64,000 bases of DNA from Hypericum androsaemum (Eukaryota; Streptophyta; Magnoliopsida; Malpighiales; Hypericaceae): contig OZ023187.1 of NCBI GenBank assembly GCA_963995505.1, positions 2,921,501 through 2,985,500 on the forward strand, given 5' to 3'. The position numbers were made by a program, and so were the translations under genes. Shown piece by piece: positions 31,473 through 44,247 of the stretch. The notes below the pieces were generated by a model. The model had not been told where the DNA came from, ran no database searches, and was given only the letters and a program-made list of their open reading frames with translations. The first letter of the stretch is position 1, and the number at the start of each line of letters is the position of its first letter.

Positions 31473-32678
31473 GTCTCCCCCCTTTCTCTATCACCTTATG
31501 CTACCAACATTAACCTACAAAACAAACAAAAGGAACACATGCTTAACGTTCGAAAACGTGTTTCATCTTCTCAATTGGAGTGCCAATGAGGCCCAATATC
31601 GAGAGGTTCCCGGTTCGACTGCTGAGTGATTAATACCAAACTGGCCTAACTGGGTTCCAAAAGTTACACATCATTATAGAACCAAGTCCTCAAAAACAAA
31701 AACACATACTGACATATAATTAATTCAGGTAAACATACACAAGCTTCAACGAAGAGGCAGACAAGGAAAAGTGTTTAAAGAGGGGAGGCTCCTACTACGA
31801 AAAAGAAGTGAAATTTCTGCAACTCTGTTTGAGGCAAATTGACGAACACTTGGTGAGCATATTTTCCAAAACACACAGCAGCGAAAAAGACTCCGAGTCG
31901 CTTTGAAGGACCGGGGATTGCTTTGATCTCCTATAGAAAGCAGGGCAGGTGACCAGTCGTCCCGAGACAAGACAAGGCAGCTGATGTTTCCAGGAATAAA
32001 AGAAGACAACTCGTCATGTATCCGTCTTCCGGTTAAGGGTAAGTTTATTTTTTTCATTAATTAATGTTTTAGGAATAATTTTTCAACTAAGATATTTTTA
32101 ATAAAAATCAGGTTTATTGTCCTCGGAATGAGACTTTGTATTTCAAAGGGAAGTGTTAGTGTTCTATTCTATGCTCAGAAAACCTTCTTATAATAAAGGG
32201 AAAAGTACAAACAAAAATTTTCTACTATGATCATGAACTATGTAAACGCTATTGATGATCCTGACATTGATATTTTTTTTTGTAACAGAGACTCGAGAAG
32301 GGTCCGGGACAAATTAGTTCTCGGAACTTAGAAACGGTGTCGTTTCTAGGCTGATTTGGCAAGCACAAGAACCAAAACCCCTACCGATAAACAGTTCTCG
32401 ACAATAATCCCCAATCTAATAATTTGCCACAGCGTATCGATCTGCTATCGATTCGTTCGGCTGATAGCACACAGCACATTAAACTAGCTCGAAGCAAACA
32501 CGCACCAACTCAAAGCAACCCCTGAGCTATATAGAGCTAGAAACCTAAAAAGCTTGAAACTTTTCAATCGCTGAACCTAAAGGACAAGAACCCACCTAAG
32601 AAATCACCTCAAGAACATGTTACCCCGTTAAATTCCGGCGCCGAAGGAGGGGCAAAATGGGAAAAAGTAACCCCATAC

Positions 32679-32773
32679 ATGTCACGGACCTGGAGCTGGT
32701 CGATCATGGAAGCCATCCGGGCCTTGTCTTCCTCCGGAACGCCCTCCAAACCCGCCATCATGCCCTTGTCCAT
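32679..32773 (-). pseudogene. Orphan TIM9 exon 1, unit 2
   Basis: Same Val-12 and GACAT|GT splice-edge variants as in unit 1. Exon 2 absent; promoter-like sequence upstream present. Confidence 0.83.
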
Positions 32774-34198
32774 CCTTTCAAAACCCTAAATTAAAAATTG
32801 AACCTTTCAGGTTCTTCTCTTGTTGCTTTTGGTCGGGAAAGAATCCAAAGTGAGAGAGAGGTGAAGAGGGTTTTAGTTTACTGTGCGTGTTTCTGTTTGG
32901 TGTGTGTATTTTAAAAGTGGGCCGGTTAGGGCTATGTCTTTTGGGCTTATTGAAGTAGGCTGGGCTGGGTTAGCGTTCATGGGCCCTGTCTAATGCCGGC
33001 AGAAATACAACTATTAGAACGAGTTGATCTCGTTTACATTATTATTTCGTCGTGGATATTTGGCCGCATCCCTTTTCACCCTTCTTTTTGGTATCGCCTA
33101 AAAAGTTATTTTCGATCTATTTACACCCTCTATTACAAGTAATTTAAATATGCGCTATTTTTAAAACTTGAGATTGAAGCTATAGCATAGCGAATCAAAC
33201 TTTACCGATGGAAAATTTTGATGTTGGAAGGATTAAAAAAAACGTTATCTAGTTTCTAGTTTTTTTCGCAAGGTCACATCCAAGCATCTATCACGTTATA
33301 TTTTAACGTACGTTTGCAAGGTCTTCGACAATAATTGACATTAAATTTAATTATTGTCACTAAAATACAACATTTTTTTAATACGTAGAATACAACATTA
33401 TATATTAGACAATTATAAAAAAATTCAGAATCTCGCACGTATAAGTCATTATTTCCTCCATACATTATACTTTACCAAATAGAATACCAACAAGAACTTG
33501 AATTAATTAGTGAAAATTCTCTAACTTAGTAATATGTCATCAATTCAGAAAGCGCGGTTGTTTTAAAATTCCAAACAATTTTTTAGTTGCATTTGTGGGT
33601 TTATCTGAATTAAAATTGTCGATATAGTAACATCCATTTTTTTTAAAAAGGTGCAAGTATAGAACTGTACGCTAGAGGAAGTCAAAGCGTATGGAATTCG
33701 ATAATTAGATTCTTGAAAATTATTTAATTTGGATAAAGAATTTGGCATGCGGCTTCAATTTGTAAGAATAAATTATACACTAATGTAATATGAAAATGCT
33801 ATTTCGATCTATAAATTTTTAATTATAAAAAAATTCGAAAATTGAAGCACGTATTTTTTTTTTTGCAATATATGTAATCAATACCATATACAATCACGTA
33901 TTGGCCACACCGAAACATGCACAATATAAGGAAACCCTAATATTTAATTAAGATCTCCATAGTACAGATACAATTTGGACATAGAACCAGCCAAAGGGAC
34001 AAACAGCAAATAGAAAATCCCACAAAGGGATTTTTATATGCAAAAGTCCAATGGCTTGCTTTATTCAAATTACAAAGGACACGTACATAATAATTGTCAC
34101 ATTTTTGGGTTTCCCATATTACCCCTCTAAAAGATTATTATATGATATAAATTATGCTCTGGCTGGATAATTATGGGTGACCCTTTTGTGACTTTGTC

Positions 34199-35183
34199 TC
34201 ATTTGTTGCATGAGCAGCCATTGCAGGTGCAGTTTGAGCCGCACTTGCAGTCGTTCTCCGAGGCGAAGCTCATCTCGGACCTCTCATAGAACCTGCAATA
34301 TTATTTAAATGAAAATTAATTTTAATATTTTATTGTCATATATTAATCATGCCAGAAAATCGTTGTACAAAGATAATTTAGTTATTAGCACGATTTGTAC
34401 ACAATTGGATAGACATCGTCGTAATCTAAATGACTACTAAATGACTATATCAGAGTATGCTTAACTTTGCTTGTATACAACTTCCAAAATGATGACCTAA
34501 CCATGATTAATTTCAATATAATCTGATTTTTTACTTGCTAATAAAAAGTTATGGTCTGTTTCATCTGGATCACTAACATGTCCTCGTAATTAGGAATTAT
34601 GCCAACTTTTTGTTGGTGTAAAATGAAAGTCAAATCTCTTTCTGAATGCTTTTTGAGCGTTGACTTTTTGGAGAAGTTTATCTGTAAACATATGACCTTC
34701 TTTCTATGGTAGATAACTATTATTTTATTTTATAAATAATGATCTGAAGTTTTAGATTCTGATGACTAATATATATATAAGTGTGTGTGTATATGTGGTA
34801 GCTTCTTCTCGCCGGCGACTAGGAGACTTACATCTTGTTAACCGGAGCAACGCCGGCGATGGTCGTCGACTCCGATGAGAAACCCAAATCAGGATAGTTC
34901 CCGCATCTGCAATTCCAAAAGTCCGGTTACAATTTGATGATGGATTATATATAAAGATATGTAAAGTCACATTTACGCAATTTCTTTTTAGTCTGAATTA
35001 GAATCGAGTATTTTTGAGTACTATTTAAAATGACTATCTTAATTGTCTCTTTTTATTCGTAAGCTTGAATTCAAGACGTATTTACGATAATCAAATTTAT
35101 TTCAAAAAAAAAAGTTACCCGTTGCAGCCGCTGCCACAGCTGCAGCTAGAGCCACATCCGCACTTTCCATTGCAGCAAGACAT
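34199..35183 (-). CDS. MT2: Type-2-like plant metallothionein (3 exons), the only complete copy
   Basis: Exons 35119-35183, 34832-34906 and 34199-34292, GT-AG introns, 77 aa. The N-terminal cluster [20 protein letters not shown] has the Cys-Cys, Cys-X-Cys and Cys-X-X-Cys spacing of plant type 2 metallothioneins. A Cys-free linker follows ([20 protein letters not shown], then EMSFASEND), and the C-terminal cluster is [16 protein letters not shown]. Such proteins bind Cu and Zn in the cytosol and buffer metal and oxidative stress. A TATAAATA box lies about 105 bp upstream of the ATG (35287-35294). The other array units contain only the 3' half of this gene, broken inside exon 2. The three-exon layout is slightly unusual for a gene this small. 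Confidence 0.9.
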
Positions 35184-35286
35184 TTTTTTTGGGGTAGGAA
35201 GTAGTAGCTGAAGATATGACTTTGTGAAGAAAGTATGTTTATAAAGCAAGTTGTATTATGATCCTTGAAGATCAAACATCCAGCAC

Positions 35287-35294
35287 TATTTATA
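35287..35294 (-). promoter_or_regulatory. TATA box of the metallothionein gene
   Basis: Reads TATAAATA on the minus strand, about 105 bp upstream of the start codon, leaving a leader of roughly 70-80 nt. No metal-responsive element was recognised in the preceding few hundred bases. Confidence 0.7.
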
Positions 35295-36105
35295 GGCTAG
35301 GTAGGGAAAATGTCGTGTAAGATCCACCGTACACGTGGTTGCATCTGAGACCGACGATGATTCCTTTGTTAAAGAAATAATTTCGAGGAGTGGCTGGGAG
35401 GGTCTCGATAAGATTGTCTTTTTATTTGTGACTTTGCTAGAGAATTAAATATATTGTGACGTTGCCATTAATTAGTATTTGCCTATTTTTATTATTTTGG
35501 ATATTGTCAACAGGCTTAAGGAGTATGTGATTAGTATGTTTAATACTAAATATATTTAGATAGAAGAAATCAGTACAATTGGTCATCCACAATCATAATT
35601 TGATATTACCGAATAGTTATAATTTTATATTTTTTTCATTATAGTGGATTCTACGAGTTTACTATATTTCTCTTAAATTTTATTAAAATCATCGGTTCGA
35701 ATATATAATGAAAGATCATCATAGATTTACTCAGAAAGTAAACAATACAAAGCTAGGTTAACTTTAAACTTGTTCATGGTTGCGATGAGAATCATATATT
35801 GGTAAGTTCATTAAGATCGGAAATTTTGTAGGCATTATAGGTCAACGACACAAGAAATATGTTGGAGGTCCAGTAACATTTTTATGGTGCAAAATTTACC
35901 ATTAAAAAAACAGAATAAGACTATTTGGATTTATTTTATGTAGACCTATCTTATTGGAAATGAGATTATCTTACAAAAATGATTTTATTTATTTTTTAAA
36001 AATAATTCAAGAAATGATATGAAAATATAATTTTCCGGGAATATATCATATAGATATGATATTATTGTTGAATTTTTTCAAAAAAAAAGGAACAAAGCTC
36101 CATTA
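35295..36105. other. Metallothionein upstream region
   Basis: AT-rich, without coding signature. It is single copy in this window because the array units lack it. It should contain the rest of the metallothionein promoter. Confidence 0.5.
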
Positions 36106-36324
36106 ATATAAGCTAACGAACAAAGCTCTATCAACTGGTGAGGAAGTTGTTCTATCTTAACCAGGTCTCGGGTTCGAGTCCTTGGGTACGCAGCTGTGTT
36201 AAATACTTGTTGGGAGAGCTTTGCCACCTTTTAAAGGTCCTACCCGACTCGAAATTGGATTAGTCGGCCCAATGAACCGGATACCAATTGGTTAAACCAA
36301 AAAATATATATATATAAGCTAACG
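36106..36324 (+). mobile_element. tRNA-derived SINE with 13-bp target-site duplication
   Basis: ATATAAGCTAACG occurs at 36106-36118 and again at 36312-36324, flanking a 193-bp body. The body has a Pol III box B (GGTTCGAGTCC, 36171-36181) preceded by a box-A-like region (TCAACTGGTGAGG, from 36131) at tRNA spacing. The 3' end is A/T-rich (AAACCAAAAAATATATATA). These are hallmarks of a plant SINE. Confidence 0.75.
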
Positions 36325-36416
36325 GAAAAACAAAAAATAACATCAAATGAGATATTATAAAAAAAAATTCCAAATCTTATTTAGGATATATTTGTTTGTG
36401 ACATAAATCCTGAAGC

Positions 36417-39395
36417 GTGCTTTATAATTTATTTATAAACGGGGCCCAATAGCTATCTCGCGTAATATCCATAATTTTAAAAAACGTGGTCTGACTAGTC
36501 AAACTGCGAATCATCCCCTTTAGCGGCTCATTTTTAGGATAAAAAATGGACTCTGATCGAACCGTCCATTTTTTGGTCAGACCGGATGATTTTCAGCCTC
36601 GTTTTGACCGGAACTTAACAATTGGCTTACAAACTCCCGATCCCAACAAAAAAACCCTAAAAATAAATTGGCCGCTCCAGCTTTGCTGTCTGCGACATCA
36701 ACGAGAAGCTCTCTCCCAGGTGGCGTCGGCGATCCTGTCCCCGTTCTGGCTTCTCTCTGTTCTGGCGTCTCCACTCCGGCTCAACCACCACAGGTACGGC
36801 GTCGTCTCTGTCTCTGTCTCGCTCACTCCCTCTGTCTGTGTCTCTCACTCTCTCTGTCTCTATCGCTCACTCTCTCTGTCTCTCTCCACAGCTCGACCAC
36901 CGGGCCGGCGTCGTCTCCAGTTGGTCGACGTCGTCTGAAGGTCGCTGGATTCTCGCCGATCTCTGCTTATGGTTCTGCTCTGGTTCATTTTTTAATCTCT
37001 TAATTTTAGCCTTTGTTCGATTTCGTAATTGATCGGGGAGATTGTTTAACACTTGAACTTGATTATGTTCTTAGAAACAAGAACTTCTTTAATTATGTTC
37101 GATTTCGTAATTGATTGGGGAGATTTTTGGTACGAGTGCACCAACTTTGCAAATAATGGCAATCAAATTCCTTAGTCAAACGGCTTCATCTTCGGGTTGT
37201 GAGCAAAATTGGAGTACATTCGATTGGATACATTCCAAAAAAAAGAACTGTTTAGAGCACCAAAGACTTAATGACTTGGTATATATTCATTATAACTTGC
37301 GCTTGCGAGACATGTATGTGATCATTTGATAGATTTATGATATGATAAGAAACTTGGTCTATATTAATCGATGCTCTTAATATTTCTAGGTTGCGACATT
37401 CAAAAGTGTCATTTGATCCTATTGATTATGCAAGCATTGACAAGACAGAATTTTGGATTGTTGAGCAAGATCCGGAAGGAGAAATTGGTCAAGAAGAATT
37501 GGAAAATATGCTAGAAGAATTGCCAATTTGTGGCCATGATGAAGATCCGGAAGTAGATTCGCTTCCATTTTCAGTTAGAGGTTTATTATGTTAATCTTTT
37601 GTTCATTTTGTGATCTTGTTCTATAGAAATATAAGGCTGATTTTCTTTAAATATTGTGTGAAGATGATAATATGATGCTTCTCGGATCGGATGGAGAGAA
37701 TGAAGATTGGCTACCACCATATGTGCGTGAAGAATAGAGATTGAGACTTTGACTTGAGTAGACTTGGAATTGAGAAATTTGGTGACTTAGTAATTTCTTG
37801 ATGTTGGTTGGATTTATGGATGATGTTGTGGATGATATTCTAGCTACTTTTGAAGTTAATGTGTTTGTAAACTTGTGGTATTAATTGACAGAGGCCGGAA
37901 GTTTCCTGCATGCGATTATGTTCACCATTTTTTCAATTAGTAACCTTATTATTATTTTTTTTAATTAAAAAAATTTTGGTCCGACTGGCAGTCCGACCGG
38001 TCGGATTGGACAAACCGAAAAACGTGAAAATTCTGGGTCGTATCAAAACTCGTATTTTAAAACTATAATACTATCTTAGTAAAATTATTATTCAGAGGGC
38101 GGTTGTATATTTGAAGTCATAGACGTGTCCAAAGGGAAAAGGGTCGGTTAAATGTAACACTGATGACATTTCCAAAAGATAAAAAATAAACTGATGATGC
38201 TTCCACGATAGACCCGAGGTAATACTTTACCACCTAATAAACTAATTAAATCGAATAAGCCAAATGTAAATTAAAAAATAATTCATCTCAAAAAATTTAG
38301 CAACTGTGCGTTAAGTTGGTTGATGGTTCTGGATGAGAATAAATTATATCTAACTATGCAGTGTTATCATTGGTATTCATTTCCTGCGATGATTTTTATG
38401 TTATTAAATTTTGTCCTTGCAAAATTTTATGAGACACATACAACTTTACAAGGATGAGTTCTATAATTTTAGTATGTAATACAATTATTATTAATAAATA
38501 TTGTCTATTCAAAAAAATTGAATAAGAGACGAAGTTACTTATGGCAATTAAATAATTTCAAAATGCAATTACATTAAAATTTAGTAAGGTAAAATTATGC
38601 CACCATTTATTAATTAGATTTCAAATTTAAACCTCAATTACTGCTATAAATATCTAAATATCATATGATTTATGAAAGACACCAAACAGAAAAATTGGGG
38701 CATTAAAGATTGGGTAATAAGTAACATCCAAAATGAATGAAGATTAATAATTTTTTGTGTGGAAAGAAGATTAATATCTTGATTAAGACTTGAAGTGATA
38801 TTCATGGGACCTAGAGATTATGTCCTGACACCCTTCTTAAAAAAAGATTATATCCTGACAAATGAGTTACCAATGAGAAGAGATTGCCAGCTCCTCGGTA
38901 GATTCGTCCACTTTAATTCTTTGGAATTACCGGCCGAACGGAAATTTATTTCCACCATAGAAAAGGTGAAATGTGTATCAATCACTTGGCTAAAGAAATT
39001 TTAAAAAATGTACACATGGTATACATACACAACAAAACCAGATCGTACCAAGATTAATTAACCGAGCAGGTATTTGAACGACAATTAGTTTCAGAAAAAA
39101 AAAACAAAATAATTAACCCACAAAGTGCCACAACTCAACTTGGACTATATTAATCTCCAAAATGAGAACCAATTATGTTGCTTCTTTTCTGTGTGTTTTG
39201 GGGACAGGTCAGGCAAGATTTCTGTGAAGTATGGCACTTGAATTGTAGATGCCATGGGCCTTTGTTGTCTTCGGGTAAAACACTGCCACTAACCCGTGAT
39301 GATTTGATTGTCGAATATTGTAAAACTTTATTTAAAGAGATGACTTTTTCAAGAATATTTTTTTTATTTGTAAGGATTGAATCCAAAATTCTCTT
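36417..39395. repeat. Array-flank block P, copy 2, interrupted by an hAT element
   Basis: 36417-36465 and 38074-39395 align with 20037-21418. It includes GAACCAATTATGTTGCTTC and ATGCCATGGGCCTTTGTTG, and ends at the ATGAGAA boundary where unit 3 starts. No recognisable gene apart from the inserted transposon. Confidence 0.85.
36466..38073 (+). mobile_element. Internally deleted hAT-family DNA transposon
   Basis: A ~1.6-kb insertion relative to the other P block. Its ends are imperfect inverted repeats (left ATAATTTTAAAAAACG, right complement ATAGTTTTAAAATACG). A CT-rich leader (36800-36890) is followed by the hAT C-terminal dimerisation region (37111-37329): LQIMAIKFLSQTASSSGCEQ, NWSTFDWIH, KKKNCLEHQRLNDLVY and HYNLRLR. 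A downstream exon-like piece (37391-37594) carries DPIDYASIDKTEFW. The BED finger and the catalytic transposase core are missing, so the copy is non-autonomous. Target-site duplication not clean. Confidence 0.75.
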
Positions 39396-40910
39396 ATGAG
39401 AATTTAATTCTCTTATTAGCTGGACCAAAATGACGATGACTGGTTTATGCAGAAAAAAGTATCAGTTCCATTTTGTGGTGGGCCTTGAATGCCTTGCGTC
39501 CCCTGTTGGTGGAGTTCTGCTTTTTGCTGTTGAAATTATTCACCTCAATCGTCCACGTCTCTTCTTTCCCTTTATGCTTTCTCATAAAAGGCTCGCTTTG
39601 TTTTTCCCTTCTCATCAAGAGGACGCATGCCTGCTTGGTATTTACAAACCAATCAATATAGAAAGGTCAAATTGGGACGTTTGAATTTACGTCGAACAAA
39701 TATTTAACATGGATATTTTCTTAATTGTTCGAACTCGATATATTTTTGCTACTCCTTTGTCATTTGATCTTGTTGGTAGTAACTTTCGGAACATTACGAT
39801 AGTATGTTTATGGAAAATATTAACATAATTAGTAATGAAACCCACTACCTGAGATCTTTTGAATGTCTGGATCCAGTAGCATGTTTCGACCTGTATCGAT
39901 CGTGGAGAACTACGGTGATAAACTGGGTAGGGCCGCAACCACACATCACGAAAAGCACTGTACCTTTCTACCATGGTTGGGCCCTTCAGAAGAGAGGAAA
40001 CACGACATAAGATGAATATCTTATCAGCTTCACATAATTTCAATGACAAGAATAACGAACTGGCCCTGTTTTTTCGGTCGTTACTAACTAGTTACCGGAC
40101 ACCTATGGGTCGATTAATTCAGTTCGAGCCAGGTGGAAGAAACAAGCCTTGTTTGCACTTAATTGGGTTACTAACATTGATTCAATACTTTTTTTTTGCG
40201 AACACCAACTCGGTTGGCTTGCAAAGTCTCTATTGATGTTAGAAAATGGTTGACTTGCTGCAGAATGGACCACCGAACAACAGCAAAAGCAAAATAGCCT
40301 ATCATATCAAAGCAAACAATGTGGATCTTAGTCCATGTGCAAACAGAAAGAAACAAATTTTCAAAAGAAATGAGAAAATGACAGGAGTGAAATTTTGCTG
40401 AAAACTAGAAGATAAACCTGACCTCTTTGATGGGTATTTCCCAAGGTCCAATGTCGCATGGTATGACCAGGACGAACTGCGGGATTTCTTCCTTGTCCCT
40501 GCAGATCAAGCTGAATACCGCAGCCACGGTTCAAGTCCGACGCGCCTCTTTACTAGAAGGACACAAAAGTTAAGCACGATTTCATGAGAAATTAAAACGG
40601 ATATAAAACGTCAAATGTACGGTGTCGAGAAAGTAAGTCGCCAAAGATTCCCGAAAGTTGCATGGAAGGTAACTGCTAATCAGCTAGAGTCTGTACCGAA
40701 GACAGTAATGTGAAAGAAGTTCAAAACGTTCACTAATTTTAAGTGTAATCCAGAGAACCCGAAAAACGGAACCTTGAATTACCGGCAGTATATATGATAT
40801 GCTGTAGTATTCTGAAAAGAGTACAAAGAACTAATTATGCACTAGACGAATGCAACACTGCGATGATGCTGCAGCGAAGAAGCTCTACCAAATGGTAAAA
40901 CGGAAGAAAT

Positions 40911-42946
40911 CTATGATGAGCAATCAATTTCATCTAAATTGAGAGACTCCGATCCTCCACCGTCGACAAGCATCCTAAGACCAGCTTTCAACTCTGGTAC
41001 CCCTTCTTCCAGAACCGCGCACACTGGATAAATGGGAACACCTTGTACCCTTCCTCTCAATTCATCACACGCATCTTCAGCCCCGGCCTCATCAATTTTA
41101 TTAGCAACGATTAAGGAAGGCCGGTCAGAGAGACCTTGTTGATGGTGCTCCAGCTCCAAGACAAGATCTTTTAGCTGCACCCATGGTGGTAGTCCTTTCT
41201 TACCATCCAATGCAGCCGCTAGGTCCAGCACATAAGCTAAAACCTTTGTACGTTCTATGTGCCGGAGAAAAGCATGTCCAAGTCCACGAGCTTCATGAGC
41301 TCCTTTTATGAGTCCAGGAATGTCAGCCACGGTAATGGAGAAGTCACTAAAGCTTAATTTCCCTAAATTTGGTCTTAAAGTTGTGAAGGCGTAGTGGCCT
41401 ACTCTTGGCTTAGCCCTAGAAAGAGCTCCTAATAGAGTGCTTTTACCAGCATTCGGCATGCCAACGAGACCCACATCAGCGATGCTCTTCAGTTCCAAAA
41501 TCAAAACAGCTTCGAAACCAGGTGTACCAGCAGTATGAGGAGATTGATTCCCACTCTCTGTTTCGGCATACGAAGCACTTTCACTATTGAGCCCTGACTT
41601 GTTAAGCTTAGCCTTCTTTGAGACATTTGAAGAATGGACATTGCCCAAACCACCATCTCCTCCCAGAGCAATAATAATTTGCTGACCAGGTTCGGTCAAT
41701 TCTGCGACATTGTAATATACACGTTCCTCACCTTGCAACTCTGGTTGAGTTGTGCCAGTGCTTGCCGATTTCTCCCCTGATATTTCGTTATCAGCAGACG
41801 AGTTAACAGAACATTGTGAAAAGAAAGCTCCTTCTACTTTATTTAGGGCCTCAGGGACGGACTCCAGATTAGGTTTTGCATGCTCAGCGTCAAGAGAGCC
41901 TGGAAGGTCCCAAGGGTCCAAATCTTCCCTGGAACATTTCACAACTTTGGAAGGAAGTTCCCCCTTCAAGAGATGAATCACAGTGCCAACAGGTACTCGG
42001 ACAACCTACAAGCAAGAAACTTCCAATGAAATTTGAAAGAGCGAAATCATGCCACCTTCATGGTAACAGAATAGGTAAAACTAACTACCTTGTCTTCTCC
42101 TCGAGTTCCTATCATATTTTTTGAGGCTCCGTGATCCCCTTTTGATGCATTCTGTTAAACCATAATCAGGATTCAGTCCTTATAGTGCCTGTCACCAAGC
42201 TATCTATTCGGAAAAAAAGTAATAACGAAACCAGCCTACAAAAACAACTGCTTCTGTAGACTGTAGGTAAGAAATTGGGAGCTACGACACGAGAACAGGT
42301 ACTCATCTAAAGTTTGTTAAAGAGAGGCAAGAAAGGAAGTACAACATACAACATGATGATGCAAACTGCTGAAATCCCAAACAGCAGATGAGCATTCAAG
42401 TATAACATCACCGCCTCTTCCTCCATTTCCACCTACGTTTCCGAGTTTTCACGAATGAGAAGAGCAGACACATTAAGAAATTTCTAGAAAACCTATCTGT
42501 CATATAAGCAAAAATCCCGAATGATATCAAACAGTAGATGACCGAAGAAACCCTGAAAGACAACTTCAACCTATCATATCCCTTGCTAGATTTTATTCAT
42601 GTCAAGAAATTTACCATCCGGTCTACCATGTCGATCACGTCGGCTGCGACGAACACTAAAGCAACCAGTTCCCCCATCACCTCCTTTTGCATACAGCTTA
42701 ATCCTGTCTCTCATTCTAGTTTCCTGTGAAGAGGACCACAAAAAAATTATCAACAGCAAGTCCAAAACTACGACAAGATAAAATCTGGGAGAAGTGTTTT
42801 AACACCTGCAAAGGCGCTGCCTTTTGTTTCACTTGAACACCGTCCGAATAACAGAACAAAGACGTCAAACCCCATGGACATTTCGAGGACTTCCTCAAAG
42901 CTTCTTCCAAGTAGCAAACCGATTTCGCACTACTGCGCATCCACAT
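40911..42946 (-). CDS. OBGM: Mitochondrial Obg-type GTPase OBGM (5 exons), full-length copy 3
   Basis: Exons 42806-42946, 42615-42723, 42350-42432, 42089-42151 and 40911-42005; all introns GT-AG; 496 aa. The N-terminus (MWMRSSAKSVCYLEEALRKS) is basic and fits a mitochondrial presequence. The glycine-rich Obg fold follows: LYAKGGDGGTGC, GGNGGRGGDVILEC, SKGDHGASKN, GTRGEDKVVRVPVGTVIHLL. An insertion of ~130 residues precedes the G domain, which has G1 GMPNAGKST, G2 in TTLRPNLG, G3 DIPGLIKGAHEARGLG, G4 NKID and a G5-like PVCAV. The family assists large-subunit ribosome assembly in the organelle. GAHE is followed by Ala where bacterial Obg usually has Asn. An identical protein is encoded at 54311 and 61266. 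Confidence 0.92.
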
Positions 42947-44152
42947 GTCTCCCCCCTTTCTCTATCACCTTATGCTACCAACATTAACCTACAAAACAAA
43001 CAAAAGGAACACATGCTTAACGTTCGAAAACGTGTTTCATCTTCTCAATTGGAGTGCCAATGAGGCCCAATATCGAGAGGTTCCCGGTTCGACTGCTGAG
43101 TGATTAATACCAAACTGGCCTAACTGGGTTCCAAAAGTTACACATCATTATAGAACCAAGTCCTCAAAAACAAAAACACATACTGACATATAATTAATTC
43201 AGGTAAACATACACAAGCTTCAACGAAGAGGCAGACAAGGAAAAGTGTTTAAAGAGGGGAGGCTCCTACTACGAAAAAGAAGTGAAATTTCTGCAACTCT
43301 GTTTGAGGCAAATTGACGAACACTTGGTGAGCATATTTTCCAAAACACACAGCAGCGAAAAAGACTCCGAGTCGCTTTGAAGGACCGGGGATTGCTTTGA
43401 TCTCCTATAGAAAGCAGGGCAGGTGACCAGTCGTCCCGAGACAAGACAAGGCAGCTGATGTTTCCAGGAATAAAAGAAGACAACTCGTCATGTATCCGTC
43501 TTCCGGTTAAGGGTAAGTTTATTTTTTTCATTAATTAATGTTTTAGGAATAATTTTTCAACTAAGATATTTTTAATAAAAATCAGGTTTATTGTCCTCGG
43601 AATGAGACTTTGTATTTCAAAGGGAAGTGTTAGTGTTCTATTCTATGCTCAGAAAACCTTCTTATAATAAAGGGAAAAGTACAAACAAAAATTTTCTACT
43701 ATGATCATGAACTATGTAAACGCTATTGATGATCCTGACATTGATATTTTTTTTTGTAACAGAGACTCGAGAAGGGTCCGGGACAAATTAGTTCTCGGAA
43801 CTTAGAAACGGTGTCGTTTCTAGGCTGATTTGGCAAGCACAAGAACCAAAACCCCTACCGATAAACAGTTCTCGACAATAATCCCCAATCTAATAATTTG
43901 CCACAGCGTATCGATCTGCTATCGATTCGTTCGGCTGATAGCACACAGCACATTAAACTAGCTCGAAGCAAACACGCACCAACTCAAAGCAACCCCTGAG
44001 CTATATAGAGCTAGAAACCTAAAAAGCTTGAAACTTTTCAATCGCTGAACCTAAAGGACAAGAACCCACCTAAGAAATCACCTCAAGAACATGTTACCCC
44101 GTTAAATTCCGGCGCCGAAGGAGGGGCAAAATGGGAAAAAGTAACCCCATAC

Positions 44153-44247
44153 ATGTCACGGACCTGGAGCTGGTCGATCATGGAAGCCATCCGGGCCTTG
44201 TCTTCCTCCGGAACGCCCTCCAAACCCGCCATCATGCCCTTGTCCAT
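44153..44247 (-). pseudogene. Orphan TIM9 exon 1, unit 3
   Basis: Same variants as in units 1-2 (Val-12, GACAT|GT). The upstream GT tract is one repeat longer here. Confidence 0.83.

Larger units (their letters stand above)
28432..34874. repeat. Array unit 2, continuous with the intact metallothionein
   Basis: 6,443 bp from junction 1 to the point in metallothionein exon 2 where other units break. Unlike the others it runs on through the parental sequence (exon 1, promoter, flank P copy 2). It carries OBGM with the 510-bp deletion and the Ala-to-Asp change, and TTTTATAAAT at about 34731 where others have TTGTATAAAT. Confidence 0.9.

Noticed and set aside
36546..37003. Open frames over the CT-rich part of the hAT element
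   Set aside because: They read through TCTCTGTCTC microsatellite in several frames, giving low-complexity Ser/Leu strings without a domain.
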